Source: an uncultured Bacteroidales bacterium | GTDB taxonomy: Bacteria; Bacteroidota; Bacteroidia; Bacteroidales; UBA932 | Assembly: GCA_945874155.1 (NCBI GenBank) | Contig: CAMCFO010000001.1 | Span: forward strand, 62,001-126,000 | DNA length: 64,000 nucleotides | Direction of reading: 5' to 3' | In this document: positions 48,585-58,478 of the stretch, one piece after another | How the letters are laid out: each line of letters starts with the position of its first letter | Numbering within the stretch: position 1 is the stretch's first letter | Translations under genes and position numbers: made by a program | Notes under the pieces: generated by a model | Databases searched by the model: none | Told to the model about the DNA's origin: nothing | The model's input: only the letters and a program-made list of their open reading frames with translations

Positions 48585-50066
48585 ATGGATAATTACGCAA
48601 AATATTTGAAGAATCCCGTATTCGGAATTTTCTCCGAGGTGGCGGAACAATATGATTTCAAGGCCTTTGTAATAGGTGGTTACGTAAGGGACTGTTTCCT
48701 GGGTCGTTCCAGTGATGATATTGATGTGGTGGTTGAGGGCAGCGGAGTGGATTTTGCCAACAAGGTTGCCGCCCGCCTTGAGGAAATCGAATATTCACAA
48801 CATAAGACCCGCCACAAAATCAATGTGAGCGAATTCAAGACCTATGGTACGGCTATGATAAAGTACCGCGGACTCGAACTCGAATTCGTGGGAGCCAGAA
48901 AGGAAAGTTACCGCAAGGAATCCCGCAATCCCATAGTGGAAAACGGCAGCCTCACCGACGACCAGCTGCGCAGGGATTTCACCATCAATGCTATGGCATT
49001 CAGCCTGTGCAAAGAGGATTTCGGTGCCCTGGTGGACCCTTTCGGCGGCCTCTCGGATTTGGAAAGGGGCATTATTCGCACCCCTCAGGACCCGGATATC
49101 ACCTTCAGCGATGATCCGCTCAGGATGTTGCGTGCAGTGAGGTTTGCCACGAAACTCTCCACCCCTCAGCTTCAGTTCTGCATCACCCCCGAGTGTATGG
49201 AAGCGATGCGCCGCAACCGGAACCGCCTTCAAATCCTCACCCGCGAAAGGATAGCAGAAGAACTGAACAAGATGCTGGTAGTCCGCAAACCGTCCAAAGC
49301 CTTCCGCCTTATGGATGAAGCCGGACTTCTCGATCTCATACTCCCTTCACTCACAGCTCTAAAAGGAGTGAATGTGATGGACGGCAAGGGACACAAGGAC
49401 AATTTCGACCATACTCTCCAGGTTCTCGACAATGTCGCCGAACTGGAAATGGAGTCGAGACCGGAACCGAATGTATGGCTTCGCTGGGCCGCACTGTTGC
49501 ACGATGTGGGCAAGGCCAGGACCAGGAGATATGATCCTTCAGTGGGTTGGACCTTCCACGGGCACGAGGTTGTGGGCGGACGTATGGTCCCGAAGATTTT
49601 CTCCTCCCTCAAACTTCCGCTAAACGAGAAGATGGAATATGTTAAGAAACTCGTGGAACTGCATCTGAGGCCTATAGCCCTTGTTACTGAAGAAGTTACG
49701 GACTCTGCTGTGAGGCGTTTGCTCTTCGAGGCGGGAGACGACATAGACGATTTGATGATACTTTGCCACGGGGATATCACTTCCAAGAACCTGCGCAAGG
49801 TGGAAAGACTGCACGCCAATTTCGAACTCGTGCAGCGCAAACTCGTGGAGGTGGAGGAAAAGGATGCAATACGCAATTTCAAGAATCCTATTGACGGGGA
49901 CTATATTATGAAACTCTTCGGCATTGAGCCCTGCAGGACCATCGGAGAGCTCAAGGAATATGTCAAGGAGGCCATTCTCAACGGGGATATTCCTAATGAA
50001 TTCGAGGCGGCGGATGCGCTTATGCGTGGTCGGGCTGCGGAACTTGGACTGGTGCCCAGGGAATGA
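48585..50066 (+). CDS. cca: CCA tRNA nucleotidyltransferase / HD-domain protein
   Basis: FVIGGYVRDCFLGRSSDDIDVVVEG, RRDFTINAMAFSL, LRWAALLHDVGKARTRR (HD). Confidence 0.9.
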   Translation: MDNYAKYLKNPVFGIFSEVAEQYDFKAFVIGGYVRDCFLGRSSDDIDVVVEGSGVDFANKVAARLEEIEYSQHKTRHKINVSEFKTYGTAMIKYRGLELEFVGARKESYRKESRNPIVENGSLTDDQLRRDFTINAMAFSLCKEDFGALVDPFGGLSDLERGIIRTPQDPDITFSDDPLRMLRAVRFATKLSTPQLQFCITPECMEAMRRNRNRLQILTRERIAEELNKMLVVRKPSKAFRLMDEAGLLDLILPSLTALKGVNVMDGKGHKDNFDHTLQVLDNVAELEMESRPEPNVWLRWAALLHDVGKARTRRYDPSVGWTFHGHEVVGGRMVPKIFSSLKLPLNEKMEYVKKLVELHLRPIALVTEEVTDSAVRRLLFEAGDDIDDLMILCHGDITSKNLRKVERLHANFELVQRKLVEVEEKDAIRNFKNPIDGDYIMKLFGIEPCRTIGELKEYVKEAILNGDIPNEFEAADALMRGRAAELGLVPRE

Positions 50067-51139
50067 TACCAAAGAATGATACCGGGGTAATGATGAACAA
50101 GATGGATAGGGACGGCAACAACAGCAGCGGATTGGAAGCCCTGGTGGAGCAATTCCTTATCAGAGCAAAAAGTGTAAGGCGTTATTCATCACGAACTTGT
50201 GAACTGTACGCCGATGCTCTGAGGAGGTTTTGTGACTATCTTGGGGGAGGTACGTCCCAAAGCATCACCTCCCGAGTCATCCGCGACTATGAAGTCCATC
50301 TTCTCGAAGACTGCGATATGCAGCCCAAGACCGTCAACCTGCACCTGAGTGTGCTGAGCTCATTCTGTGCCTTCCTTATGCTCTCCGGCGAACTCAAGTC
50401 CAATCCCGTCAAGACCGTACGCAGGCCCAAGGTCCCAAACCGTCTGCCGGATTTCTACCGCAGCGAACAGATGCAGACTTATTTTTCCGGGACGGAAATC
50501 TATGCTTCCGAGGAATTTCTCGAAACTTTCCGTCAGAACCTGGCTCTTTCCGCAACTTCCGACAATGGCAAGGACTGTCTGAAGGCAGCGAAGGAGCTGT
50601 ACGGCAAACGTCTGGAGAGAGTCATCATCAGCACCCTGGCTATGCTCGGAATACGTCGCAGCGAACTCATAGGCCTGAATGTCGGCGACTTGGACATATC
50701 CCGTAAAGTGATGACAGTCAGGGGAAAGGGAGATAAAATGCGAGAAATTCCGGTTTTGGATGCACTATGTCAGGAAATATTGCTATATTTGAAAGCAGTT
50801 GAGGCTTTGAAGGGAGGGAAAAGAACTGCAGAGGAGCCTATGTTTGTGACCTGGGACGGGAAAAGGATTTATCCGGTACTCGTGGACAGGACGGTGAAAG
50901 GGCGTTTCGCCGATGTTTCCGGGGTAACCGGAAGGCGTTCACCCCACGTGCTCAGACATACTCTCGCAACGGGTCTGCTGGACCGGGGCACGGATTTGAA
51001 TTCCATCAAGGAAATGCTCGGACACTCATCCCTCGCGGCGACGCAGGTCTATACCCACAACTCCATCGCCAAACTGAAACAGGTTTATAAATCAGCCCAT
51101 CCGAGGGCCAAGAACAAAGGAGGTAATTATGGAGATTAG
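50063..51139 (+). CDS. Tyrosine-type site-specific recombinase, XerC/XerD-like
   Basis: MLGIRRSELIGLNVGDLDI, SPHVLRHTLATGLLDRGTDLNSIKEMLGHSSLAATQVYTHNSI (R...HxLRH...H...Y). Confidence 0.9.
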   Translation: MIPKNDTGVMMNKMDRDGNNSSGLEALVEQFLIRAKSVRRYSSRTCELYADALRRFCDYLGGGTSQSITSRVIRDYEVHLLEDCDMQPKTVNLHLSVLSSFCAFLMLSGELKSNPVKTVRRPKVPNRLPDFYRSEQMQTYFSGTEIYASEEFLETFRQNLALSATSDNGKDCLKAAKELYGKRLERVIISTLAMLGIRRSELIGLNVGDLDISRKVMTVRGKGDKMREIPVLDALCQEILLYLKAVEALKGGKRTAEEPMFVTWDGKRIYPVLVDRTVKGRFADVSGVTGRRSPHVLRHTLATGLLDRGTDLNSIKEMLGHSSLAATQVYTHNSIAKLKQVYKSAHPRAKNKGGNYGD

Positions 51140-51419
51140 AGTTCAGTCCATCCGTTTCGACGCAGATCAGAAACTTCTGGATTTCATTGACAAGAAATTG
51201 GGAAAGCTCTCCAAGTACTACGATGCCGTAATCGGTGCAGAGGTAAGATTGTCTCTTCTGCAGGAGCACGACAACAAGAATGTGTGGATTAGAGTTCAGG
51301 TACCCGGAAATGACATTGTGGTGGAAAGAAACGCCGCCAAATTCGAGGATGCAATCGTGGACTGCGCAGACATCCTCAAAGAAAAATTGACGAGAGTCAA
51401 GGAGAAACAGATCAGATAA
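51129..51419 (+). CDS. hpf: Ribosome hibernation-promoting factor / RaiA
   Basis: MEIRVQSIRFDADQKLLDFIDKKLGKLSKYYDAVIGAEVRL...DAIVDCADILKEKL. Confidence 0.88.
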   Translation: MEIRVQSIRFDADQKLLDFIDKKLGKLSKYYDAVIGAEVRLSLLQEHDNKNVWIRVQVPGNDIVVERNAAKFEDAIVDCADILKEKLTRVKEKQIR

Positions 51420-52460
51420 ATGGCAAAGGCATTTGAGGAGTTAGACAAAGTTTGCTCACAGATTGTTTCAGACACGGAAGCGAAGAAATTTGCTCCCGTG
51501 TATCTTCTTATGGGTGACGAGGACTATTATGTGGACCTCGTTTGCAATGCCGTGATTTCCAACGCCTTCGATGACGACAGCGAAAGGGACTTCAACCAGA
51601 TGATATACTATGGGTCGGATGTGGATGCCGACGAGGTGGTCACAGCCGCAAGGCGTTACCCTATGTTTGCGGAACGCCAGCTTGTGGTGGTGAAGGAAGC
51701 CCAGATGATGAAGACTCTGGAAAATCTGGCGGTCTATTGCGAAAATCCTCTTGAAAGCACAGTGCTGGTGATTGCTATGCACGGGGCTTCGGCAGACAAG
51801 CGCAAGGCCCTCTACAAGTCTGTGTCCAAGAAAGGCATAGTGGTGGAATCCAAGGAGTTGCGGGACTATGAAATGCCTCAGTGGATAAGCGGATACTATA
51901 GGTCCCGCGGTCTGGAAATAGCCCCCGATGCCGCCGCAATTCTGGCGGAATATGCGGGTGTGGATATGTCCAGGATTGCCGTAGAGACAGAGAAGATGCT
52001 CAAGAACCTGCCCTCAGGGACTGTGAAGGTGACTGCTGCGGATATAGAGAAGAACGTGGGCATAAGCCGTGAATACAGCATTTTCGAGCTCACAAGGGAA
52101 CTCTCGGCCAAGAATGCTCCCAAGGCACTGAAAATAGCCGCATATATCGGTGACGGGGCCAAATTTGCTCTGCCTATGGCAACATCTGCTCTATTCACGC
52201 ATTTTTATAGAATATTGAAATATCACGCCCTTCAGAGGTCCAAGCCGGGTGCAAGTTCCGGGGAAAAGGCCTCGTTGCTGGGGGTGAATCCTTATTTCCT
52301 TAGGGAGTATGATGCGGCTTTGCGGAATTATCCTTTGGGAAAATGTATGTCCGCGATTGCGCTTATCAGGGACTACGACTTCAAGGGCAAGGGTGGAGAC
52401 ACGGGGGAAGCCAGCCCTGGGGAATTGTTCACGGAACTTGTGCTCAAACTCTTGGCATAA
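51420..52460 (+). CDS. holA: DNA polymerase III subunit delta
   Basis: FAPVYLLMGDEDYYVDLVCNAVI, NQMIYYGSDVDADEVVTAARRYPMFAERQLVVVKEAQ. Confidence 0.85.
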   Translation: MAKAFEELDKVCSQIVSDTEAKKFAPVYLLMGDEDYYVDLVCNAVISNAFDDDSERDFNQMIYYGSDVDADEVVTAARRYPMFAERQLVVVKEAQMMKTLENLAVYCENPLESTVLVIAMHGASADKRKALYKSVSKKGIVVESKELRDYEMPQWISGYYRSRGLEIAPDAAAILAEYAGVDMSRIAVETEKMLKNLPSGTVKVTAADIEKNVGISREYSIFELTRELSAKNAPKALKIAAYIGDGAKFALPMATSALFTHFYRILKYHALQRSKPGASSGEKASLLGVNPYFLREYDAALRNYPLGKCMSAIALIRDYDFKGKGGDTGEASPGELFTELVLKLLA

Positions 52461-52497
52461 GCTCCGGGAAGGGAGGAATAGATAAATTTATAAATAT

Positions 52498-53421
52498 ATG
52501 AAATTGATTGAATGTAAAGAGGTCAGCAAAACTTTCGGTGAGAAAGTGGCTTTGGACAAGGTCAGCGTCTCATTCGAAAAGGGGCACATCTTCGGTTTGC
52601 TCGGACCCAACGGAGCCGGAAAGACGACCCTGATCCGAATCATCAACCGCATAGCCATTCCGAGCGGAGGAGAAGTGCTTTTCGATGGCAGGCCCATCAC
52701 CCAGAACGATGTGGAGAAAATCGGCTATATGCCTGAGGAAAGGGGACTTTACCGCAAGATGAAGGTCGGAGAGCAGGCTATGTTCCTGGCCCGTCTCAAG
52801 GGTATGTCCTCATCCGCAGCTGAACACGAACTCAAGACCTGGTTTGTCAAGTTCGGCATAGAATCCTGGTGGAACAAAAAGGTGGAGGAACTCTCCAAGG
52901 GTATGGCGCAGAAAGTCCAGTTCATCACGACCGTGGTGCACAAGCCGTCCCTGCTCATACTCGACGAGCCGTTCAGCGGTTTCGATCCGGTGAACACTAT
53001 GCTCATCCGCAACGAAATCCTCTCTCTCAGGGATGCCGGTGCCACAATTGTCCTCTCCACTCACAATATGGAATCGGTGGAGGAACTATGTGACGACATT
53101 GCTCTGATCAACAAGTCCCGTCTCGTGGTGTCCGGTCAGTTGGACGAGGTGCGCCGCCGTTATGGCAACAACAATGTGGAAGTGGTCTATACCGCTGAAA
53201 ATCAATTGAAACCGGTTGAAGGTCTGTTCAGCATACTCAGCGACGAGGACCAGAACGGAATGAGGGTGGCCGTGCTCACACTTGCAGAAGGGGCCGAGAG
53301 CAATGACGTGCTTGCAGCCCTGATTTCCTCTGTCAAGCTGCGCTCCTTCAAGGAACTTGTGCCGAGGATGAACGACATATTCATCGACCTGGTCAGCAAA
53401 GATGGAAATAAGGACGAATAA
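52498..53421 (+). CDS. ABC transporter ATP-binding protein (NatA-like)
   Basis: LLGPNGAGKTTLIRIIN, VEELSKGMAQKVQFITTVVHKPSLLILDEPFSGFDPVN. Confidence 0.92.
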   Translation: MKLIECKEVSKTFGEKVALDKVSVSFEKGHIFGLLGPNGAGKTTLIRIINRIAIPSGGEVLFDGRPITQNDVEKIGYMPEERGLYRKMKVGEQAMFLARLKGMSSSAAEHELKTWFVKFGIESWWNKKVEELSKGMAQKVQFITTVVHKPSLLILDEPFSGFDPVNTMLIRNEILSLRDAGATIVLSTHNMESVEELCDDIALINKSRLVVSGQLDEVRRRYGNNNVEVVYTAENQLKPVEGLFSILSDEDQNGMRVAVLTLAEGAESNDVLAALISSVKLRSFKELVPRMNDIFIDLVSKDGNKDE

Positions 53422-53433
53422 TTACTTAAGACT

Positions 53434-54777
53434 ATGAATTTCAGAAATATAGGTATCGTCATATCAAGGGAGTTCATGACGAGGGTGAGGAAAAAGTCTT
53501 TTCTCATCATTACTTTCCTGGGCCCGATTCTCTTCGCGGCCATCGCAGTGATTCCGTCGCTCATAATGTTCCTTGCAGAGGACAAGGGCAAAAATATAGC
53601 AGTCGTGGATGAATCCGGCATAGCAATGTCCGAGTTTGTCTCCAACGAGTCCTACACCTTCACCGACTGCAGTTCCCAGCCTCTGGATTCCCTCAAGACC
53701 AAACTTTCCTCAGAGGGCTTTGATGTACTGGTCCATATATCCCCGGTCATAGATTCCACCAAAAGCGTGAACGTGGTCACCTATTCCGACAAGGCGCTGA
53801 GTATGGACTTGAAGGAAGCCATAGCATCCCGTGTGGACAATGCGGTGGAAGACTATAGGATTGCTTGCAGCGGCATCTCTGACCTGAAGGAGATAATGGA
53901 CCAAGTGAAGTCCGACGTGAGCATAACTACCTACACCATAGACGATTCCGGAAAGGCGAAACTGGATTCTGCGGAATTGAAGATGATAGTCTCGATGCTT
54001 CTGGGTATGGTGATATATATGTTCATCGCAATGTTCTCCGGTATGGTGATGTCTTCTGTCATCGAAGAAAAGGCCAGCAGAGTGGTCGAGGTGCTGATTT
54101 CCAGCGTCAAGGCGACTGAACTGATGTTCGGAAAGATTATAGGAGTGGCTTGCGTGGCCCTCACTCAGTTCCTGCTCTGGGTGGTGCTCACCCTGGCCAT
54201 AATGACAGTGGCAGGCAGCGTTATGGGCTTCGACCAGATTGCCCAGAGCCAGAGCGGGATGATGCCGGGCACGGAAATGGCGGGAATGGACCCGGAGGCT
54301 ATGATGAATACCCTCGATGCTGAGGACACATCCGTCATTGCGGCTCTTATGGATTTGAACTACAGCCAGATAATTGTTTCGTTCCTGGTCTTCTTCGTAC
54401 TGGGATACCTCCTCTACGCATCCCTTTTCGCTGCCATAGGTTCGGCTGTGGAAAATGAGGCTGACAGCAGCCAGCTCCAACTCCCGATTACCATTCCTCT
54501 GCTCATAGGATTCTTCATCGCAATCTATTCCTTCAAGTCTCCGGACAGTGCGATTGCAGTTTGGGGCTCCCTCATTCCGTTCACCTCACCTATAGTGATG
54601 CTTGCAAGAATACCTTTCGGAGTGCCGGTATGGCAGCTGGTTCTTTCTATTGTCCTGCTTCTGGTGACATTCGTGGCCTGTGCCTGGATTTCCGCAAAAA
54701 TCTATCGGGCCGGCATACTTACCTTCGGCAAGAAATCCACTTGGAAGGATTTGTGGAAATGGCTTAAAATGAAATAG
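53434..54777 (+). CDS. ABC-2 type permease (NatB-like)
   Basis: SREFMTRVRKKSFLIITFLGPILF, EEKASRVVEVLISSVKATELMFGKIIGV; multiple TMs. Confidence 0.88.
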   Translation: MNFRNIGIVISREFMTRVRKKSFLIITFLGPILFAAIAVIPSLIMFLAEDKGKNIAVVDESGIAMSEFVSNESYTFTDCSSQPLDSLKTKLSSEGFDVLVHISPVIDSTKSVNVVTYSDKALSMDLKEAIASRVDNAVEDYRIACSGISDLKEIMDQVKSDVSITTYTIDDSGKAKLDSAELKMIVSMLLGMVIYMFIAMFSGMVMSSVIEEKASRVVEVLISSVKATELMFGKIIGVACVALTQFLLWVVLTLAIMTVAGSVMGFDQIAQSQSGMMPGTEMAGMDPEAMMNTLDAEDTSVIAALMDLNYSQIIVSFLVFFVLGYLLYASLFAAIGSAVENEADSSQLQLPITIPLLIGFFIAIYSFKSPDSAIAVWGSLIPFTSPIVMLARIPFGVPVWQLVLSIVLLLVTFVACAWISAKIYRAGILTFGKKSTWKDLWKWLKMK

Positions 54778-54779
54778 AT

Positions 54780-55619
54780 ATGAATAGAATTCTGGTTCAT
54801 TTGACAATATCGGCCCTGCTCCTGTGCCCTATCCTTTGCGATGCCCAGGCGAAGGTCAAATCCTGGACTATATCTTCAATGGACGGTTCCCGCACTGGGG
54901 CCACATCGCCTTCAGCCGACAATGTGGAGCAAACTCTCGGAGTGGTCAGGAATGGCAATTATGAGGCGCCGAACGGAAGGTGTTTCCCTAAGGGCAGTGC
55001 AACGGCGAAGGTGGCTTCCCATCTTATAGGCGTACAGCCCAGGATGGCGGCAGTCAAGGCAGTAATAGGTCACAGCACCCGTGAAATGGTGGCATACGCG
55101 CCTCAGTCAGAACTCTCCAACTGGTTTATTGACACCATTATGGAAGGTGTGGAACAGCTCTCGGGCAAGAAGGTGGATTTCGGAGTGGGCAATTTCGGAG
55201 GCATACGTACCTCAATGCCGGAAGGGCCGGTTATTCTGGACGACCTTATGTCTATGTTCCCGTTCAAGAACCAGGTGGTCTATCTTGAGCTTCAGGGTAG
55301 GGAAATCAGGTCCATATTGGAATCGATGCTTCAGAGGCGCATTCAGGTGTTGGGCGGATGCAAGCTGGTGGTTGATGGCGGCAAACTGGTGTCCGTGGAA
55401 CTGGCTGGAGCACCGCTGGACGATGAAAGATGGTATTCCGTGGCCACGATTTCCTTCCTTCTGGACGGGGGAGACAACCTCTATATGGCCCGTAATTCCC
55501 GCAACCTGGTGAGCTACGACGTGGACATCATAGACATTATGCTGGACAAGGTGAAAAGTCTCACCAAAGCTGGGCAACCGATTGAATATCATACTGATGA
55601 CAGAATTGTTGTGCTATAA
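54780..55619 (+). CDS. 5'-nucleotidase C-terminal-domain protein
   Basis: DFGVGNFGGIRTSMPEGPVILDDLMSMFPFKNQVVYLELQGREIRSILE resembles the UshA C-terminal domain. Confidence 0.85.
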   Translation: MNRILVHLTISALLLCPILCDAQAKVKSWTISSMDGSRTGATSPSADNVEQTLGVVRNGNYEAPNGRCFPKGSATAKVASHLIGVQPRMAAVKAVIGHSTREMVAYAPQSELSNWFIDTIMEGVEQLSGKKVDFGVGNFGGIRTSMPEGPVILDDLMSMFPFKNQVVYLELQGREIRSILESMLQRRIQVLGGCKLVVDGGKLVSVELAGAPLDDERWYSVATISFLLDGGDNLYMARNSRNLVSYDVDIIDIMLDKVKSLTKAGQPIEYHTDDRIVVL

Positions 55620-55631
55620 AACTTTCGAGTT

Positions 55632-56477
55632 ATGAAGAAATTGACATTGTCGGTCGCTGCGGCGCTTGCGTTTCTTTCGGCATCAGCCCAGGACCTCACC
55701 ATACTCCATCTGAACGACACTCACAGCCACAATGACCCCGAACGGGCGACTTCCATCTATGGCCGGGGCGGGGTGATTGAGCAGGCTGCATATATCGACA
55801 GCGTGCGCACAGCCGACGGTTGCCGGAACGTGCTGCTGCTCCACGCAGGCGATTTCGGACAGGGTACTTCCTATTTCACCGTTCTTGAAGGGGAAATCGA
55901 GATTGACTTCCTGAACGACCTCGGTTTCGATGCCGTTGCCATTGGAAATCACGAGTTTGACAATGGTATCGAGGCCCTGGCAAGACGTTTGAAAAGGCTT
56001 AAAATGCCTGTCGTTTGTGCAGATTATGATTTCTCTGACACTCCTCTCGGGAAATATGTCAAACCCTACACCATCGTCAAAAAAGCCGGAATGAAAATCG
56101 GCATCATAGGCCTTACTACTGATGTCCGTCCAGTTGTGGATGCCGCAATTGCGAAACAACTCAAGTACGAGGACCCGGCCGAGGTGACCAACCGTCTTGC
56201 ACTTATGCTCAAGTCGAAGAAGAAATGCGACCTGGTCATCTGTCTCACCCATCTGGGTTTTGACGGCAAGCCTGACGAGTTCACTGACCAGGTGCTCGTG
56301 TCAAGGACCAGAAATGTGGACCTGGTGGTCGGTGGACACTCCCACACCTATCTCAAGGAGGTCTTCTATAAGGAGAATCTTGACGGACAACCGGTTCCGA
56401 TAGTGCAGAACTGGTGCTGGGGTTTGAATATGGCAAATCTCAAGCTGGAGAAGCCGGATTCCCATAACGGAAAGTAG
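55632..56477 (+). CDS. Metallophosphoesterase (UshA-like N-terminal domain)
   Basis: TILHLNDTHSHNDPER, LLLHAGDFGQGTSY, AIGNHEFDNGIE, VVGGHSHTYL. Confidence 0.9.
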   Translation: MKKLTLSVAAALAFLSASAQDLTILHLNDTHSHNDPERATSIYGRGGVIEQAAYIDSVRTADGCRNVLLLHAGDFGQGTSYFTVLEGEIEIDFLNDLGFDAVAIGNHEFDNGIEALARRLKRLKMPVVCADYDFSDTPLGKYVKPYTIVKKAGMKIGIIGLTTDVRPVVDAAIAKQLKYEDPAEVTNRLALMLKSKKKCDLVICLTHLGFDGKPDEFTDQVLVSRTRNVDLVVGGHSHTYLKEVFYKENLDGQPVPIVQNWCWGLNMANLKLEKPDSHNGK

Positions 56478-56486
56478 CCTTCCTTT

Positions 56487-56517
56487 TTTGAAAATAGGCC
56501 GCAAAGATTTATCTTTG
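56487..56517 (+). promoter_or_regulatory. Promoter TTTG-N19-TATCTTTG upstream of the C1 peptidase gene
   Basis: TTTG 56487-56490 and TATCTTTG 56510-56517. Confidence 0.6.
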
Positions 56518-56548
56518 CACGATTTTGAAAAAATATAAACAATATATT

Positions 56549-57718
56549 ATGAAAAGAAGTTTATTTGCCCTTGCGGCGATTATGTTGAGCTTAAGTGCAG
56601 TTGCTCAAGAAGTAAAACAAGATAAACCGGAATTCACAGTGGTGAAACAGGCCCCTGTGACAAGTGTCAAGAACCAGTACAGATCCGGAACCTGCTGGTG
56701 TTATTCCGCCCTTTCTTTCGTGGAGTCCGAAATTATCCGCCAGAAGGGGATTGAGGTGGACCTCAGCGAGATGTTTGTGGTCAATCACGCCTATTTCGAC
56801 AGGGCTGTCAAATACATCAGGCTCGACGGCAAACTCGGTTTTTCTGCTGGAAGTTCATTCGGCGATGTGTTTGAGGTAATCAAGAGCTATGGCATTGTGC
56901 CTCAGGATGTTTATTCAGGAATGAATTACGGCACCGAACTGCCTGTACAGGGAGAACTTGACGCAGTGCTTGAGGGTTTCGTGAAGGCTCTCGTGACCAA
57001 TCCCAACCGCAAGCTCACCCCGGCTTGGAAGCCTGCATTCCAGGGCATACTGGATGCCTATCTCGGCGAAATCCCTGCCACATTCAAGGCTGAAGAGAAG
57101 GCTTTCAACCCTCTGACCTACAGGGATTATCTGGGCATCAACACCGACGACTACATCAATCTGACTTCATTCACCCATCATCCTTTCTACGAGCCTTTCA
57201 TAATCGAGGTCTGCGACAACTGGAGATGGGGCAGCGCATACAATCTTCCTATCGAAGAATTGATGGAAGTAATGTACAATGCAGTTGAGAACGGCTACAC
57301 CATTGCCTGGGGTGCCGACGTGAGCGAGAAAGGCTTCACCCGCAGCGGCATCGCAACCGTGCCTGATTTCGAGAATAAGGTGACAGCAGGCTCAGACCAG
57401 GAAAGATGGGTGGGCAAATCCGAGACAGGCAAGGAAGAGAGCGCTCCTGCTGAAGAAAAGGTCATCACTCAGGAAATGCGCCAGATTGCCTATGACAACA
57501 AGGAGACCACCGACGACCACGGGATGCATATCTATGGCCTTGCAAAGGACCAGAACGGCAATCCTTACTTCATCGTCAAGAATTCCTGGGGCAAAGCAGG
57601 AGACTATGAGGGAATATGGTATGCTTCAGATGCCTATGTGCGCTACAAGACCCTCAACATAGTGGTTCATAAGGATGCTCTTCCGAAATCGATAAAGAAA
57701 AAGCTCTGCATAAAGTAA
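56549..57718 (+). CDS. Secreted C1-family (PepC/bleomycin hydrolase-like) aminopeptidase
   Basis: Signal peptide; QYRSGTCWCYSALSFVESEI (catalytic Cys), DDHGMHIYGLAKDQNGNPYFIVKNSWG (His/Asn). The track opens at 56525. Confidence 0.88.
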   Translation: MKRSLFALAAIMLSLSAVAQEVKQDKPEFTVVKQAPVTSVKNQYRSGTCWCYSALSFVESEIIRQKGIEVDLSEMFVVNHAYFDRAVKYIRLDGKLGFSAGSSFGDVFEVIKSYGIVPQDVYSGMNYGTELPVQGELDAVLEGFVKALVTNPNRKLTPAWKPAFQGILDAYLGEIPATFKAEEKAFNPLTYRDYLGINTDDYINLTSFTHHPFYEPFIIEVCDNWRWGSAYNLPIEELMEVMYNAVENGYTIAWGADVSEKGFTRSGIATVPDFENKVTAGSDQERWVGKSETGKEESAPAEEKVITQEMRQIAYDNKETTDDHGMHIYGLAKDQNGNPYFIVKNSWGKAGDYEGIWYASDAYVRYKTLNIVVHKDALPKSIKKKLCIK

Positions 57719-57719
57719 T

Positions 57720-58478
57720 ATGAGCCCAATCGTAAAACATATCCCCAATACTATCACATCAATGAACCTGCTCTGTGGTGTGCTGGGGATATTGTGCTCC
57801 TTCGAAGGCCAGTTTCCGCTGGCTTTCTGCTTTATGCTGGGGGCTGCAGTCTGCGATTTCTGCGACGGTCTCTCGGCGCGTCTGCTCAAGGCCTATTCTC
57901 CTATAGGTAAGGAACTTGACTCACTTGCAGACGTGGTGAGTTTCGGAGTGCTTCCTGCTCTGATGATGTGTCTTTTCATCAAGACTGACATTGTGGCGGA
58001 CAGCCTGGGATGGAGCAGCAGAATAGCGGTTTACGCCCCTTTGCTCATAGCCGTGTTCTCGGCCCTGCGATTGGCGAAATTCAATGTGGATGACCGTCAG
58101 ACCGACAATTTCATCGGTATGGCAACCCCGACTTGCGCTATGCTGGTGGGGTCTATGGTATGTTATGCATCCCTTTACGATGCGTCTGCGCTCTGGCTCA
58201 GACCTTCGTTTGTGGCTGTGGCATCGCCTCTGATTTCGGTGGTGCTCTCCCTGCTGCTCGTAAGTGAAATTCCTATGTTCGGAATGAAGATAAAGAAGGG
58301 TGCCAGACTGTTCGATGGAATCGCGGGTAAGTTGAGGATAGCTTTTCTTGCCGGGGCAGCTGTGGCTGTGGTAGTTGTGATTTGTTTCCATCTTCACTTC
58401 TCCGCTGCGTTTTTCCTGATTTTCTCCTACTATGTCCTTCTGAATATTTTTGCCTATCCCTGGACCAGAAAGAAATGA
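57720..58478 (+). CDS. pssA: CDP-diacylglycerol-serine O-phosphatidyltransferase
   Basis: CDP-alcohol phosphatidyltransferase motif DFCDGLSARLLKAYSPIGKELDSLADVVSFGVLPA; multi-TM. Confidence 0.9.
   Translation: MSPIVKHIPNTITSMNLLCGVLGILCSFEGQFPLAFCFMLGAAVCDFCDGLSARLLKAYSPIGKELDSLADVVSFGVLPALMMCLFIKTDIVADSLGWSSRIAVYAPLLIAVFSALRLAKFNVDDRQTDNFIGMATPTCAMLVGSMVCYASLYDASALWLRPSFVAVASPLISVVLSLLLVSEIPMFGMKIKKGARLFDGIAGKLRIAFLAGAAVAVVVVICFHLHFSAAFFLIFSYYVLLNIFAYPWTRKK

Noticed and set aside
50063-51139. The Xer-like recombinase as the marker of an integrative element
   Set aside because: It overlaps cca by 4 nt and hpf by 11 nt in a housekeeping run, with no att-like repeats or cargo beside it; more likely chromosomal XerC/D. 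Any link to the 41-43 kb cassettes is untested.
54780-56477. Split 5'-nucleotidase as a frameshifted pseudogene
   Set aside because: The domains are in reversed order and each has its own signal peptide, so a simple frameshift cannot explain it.
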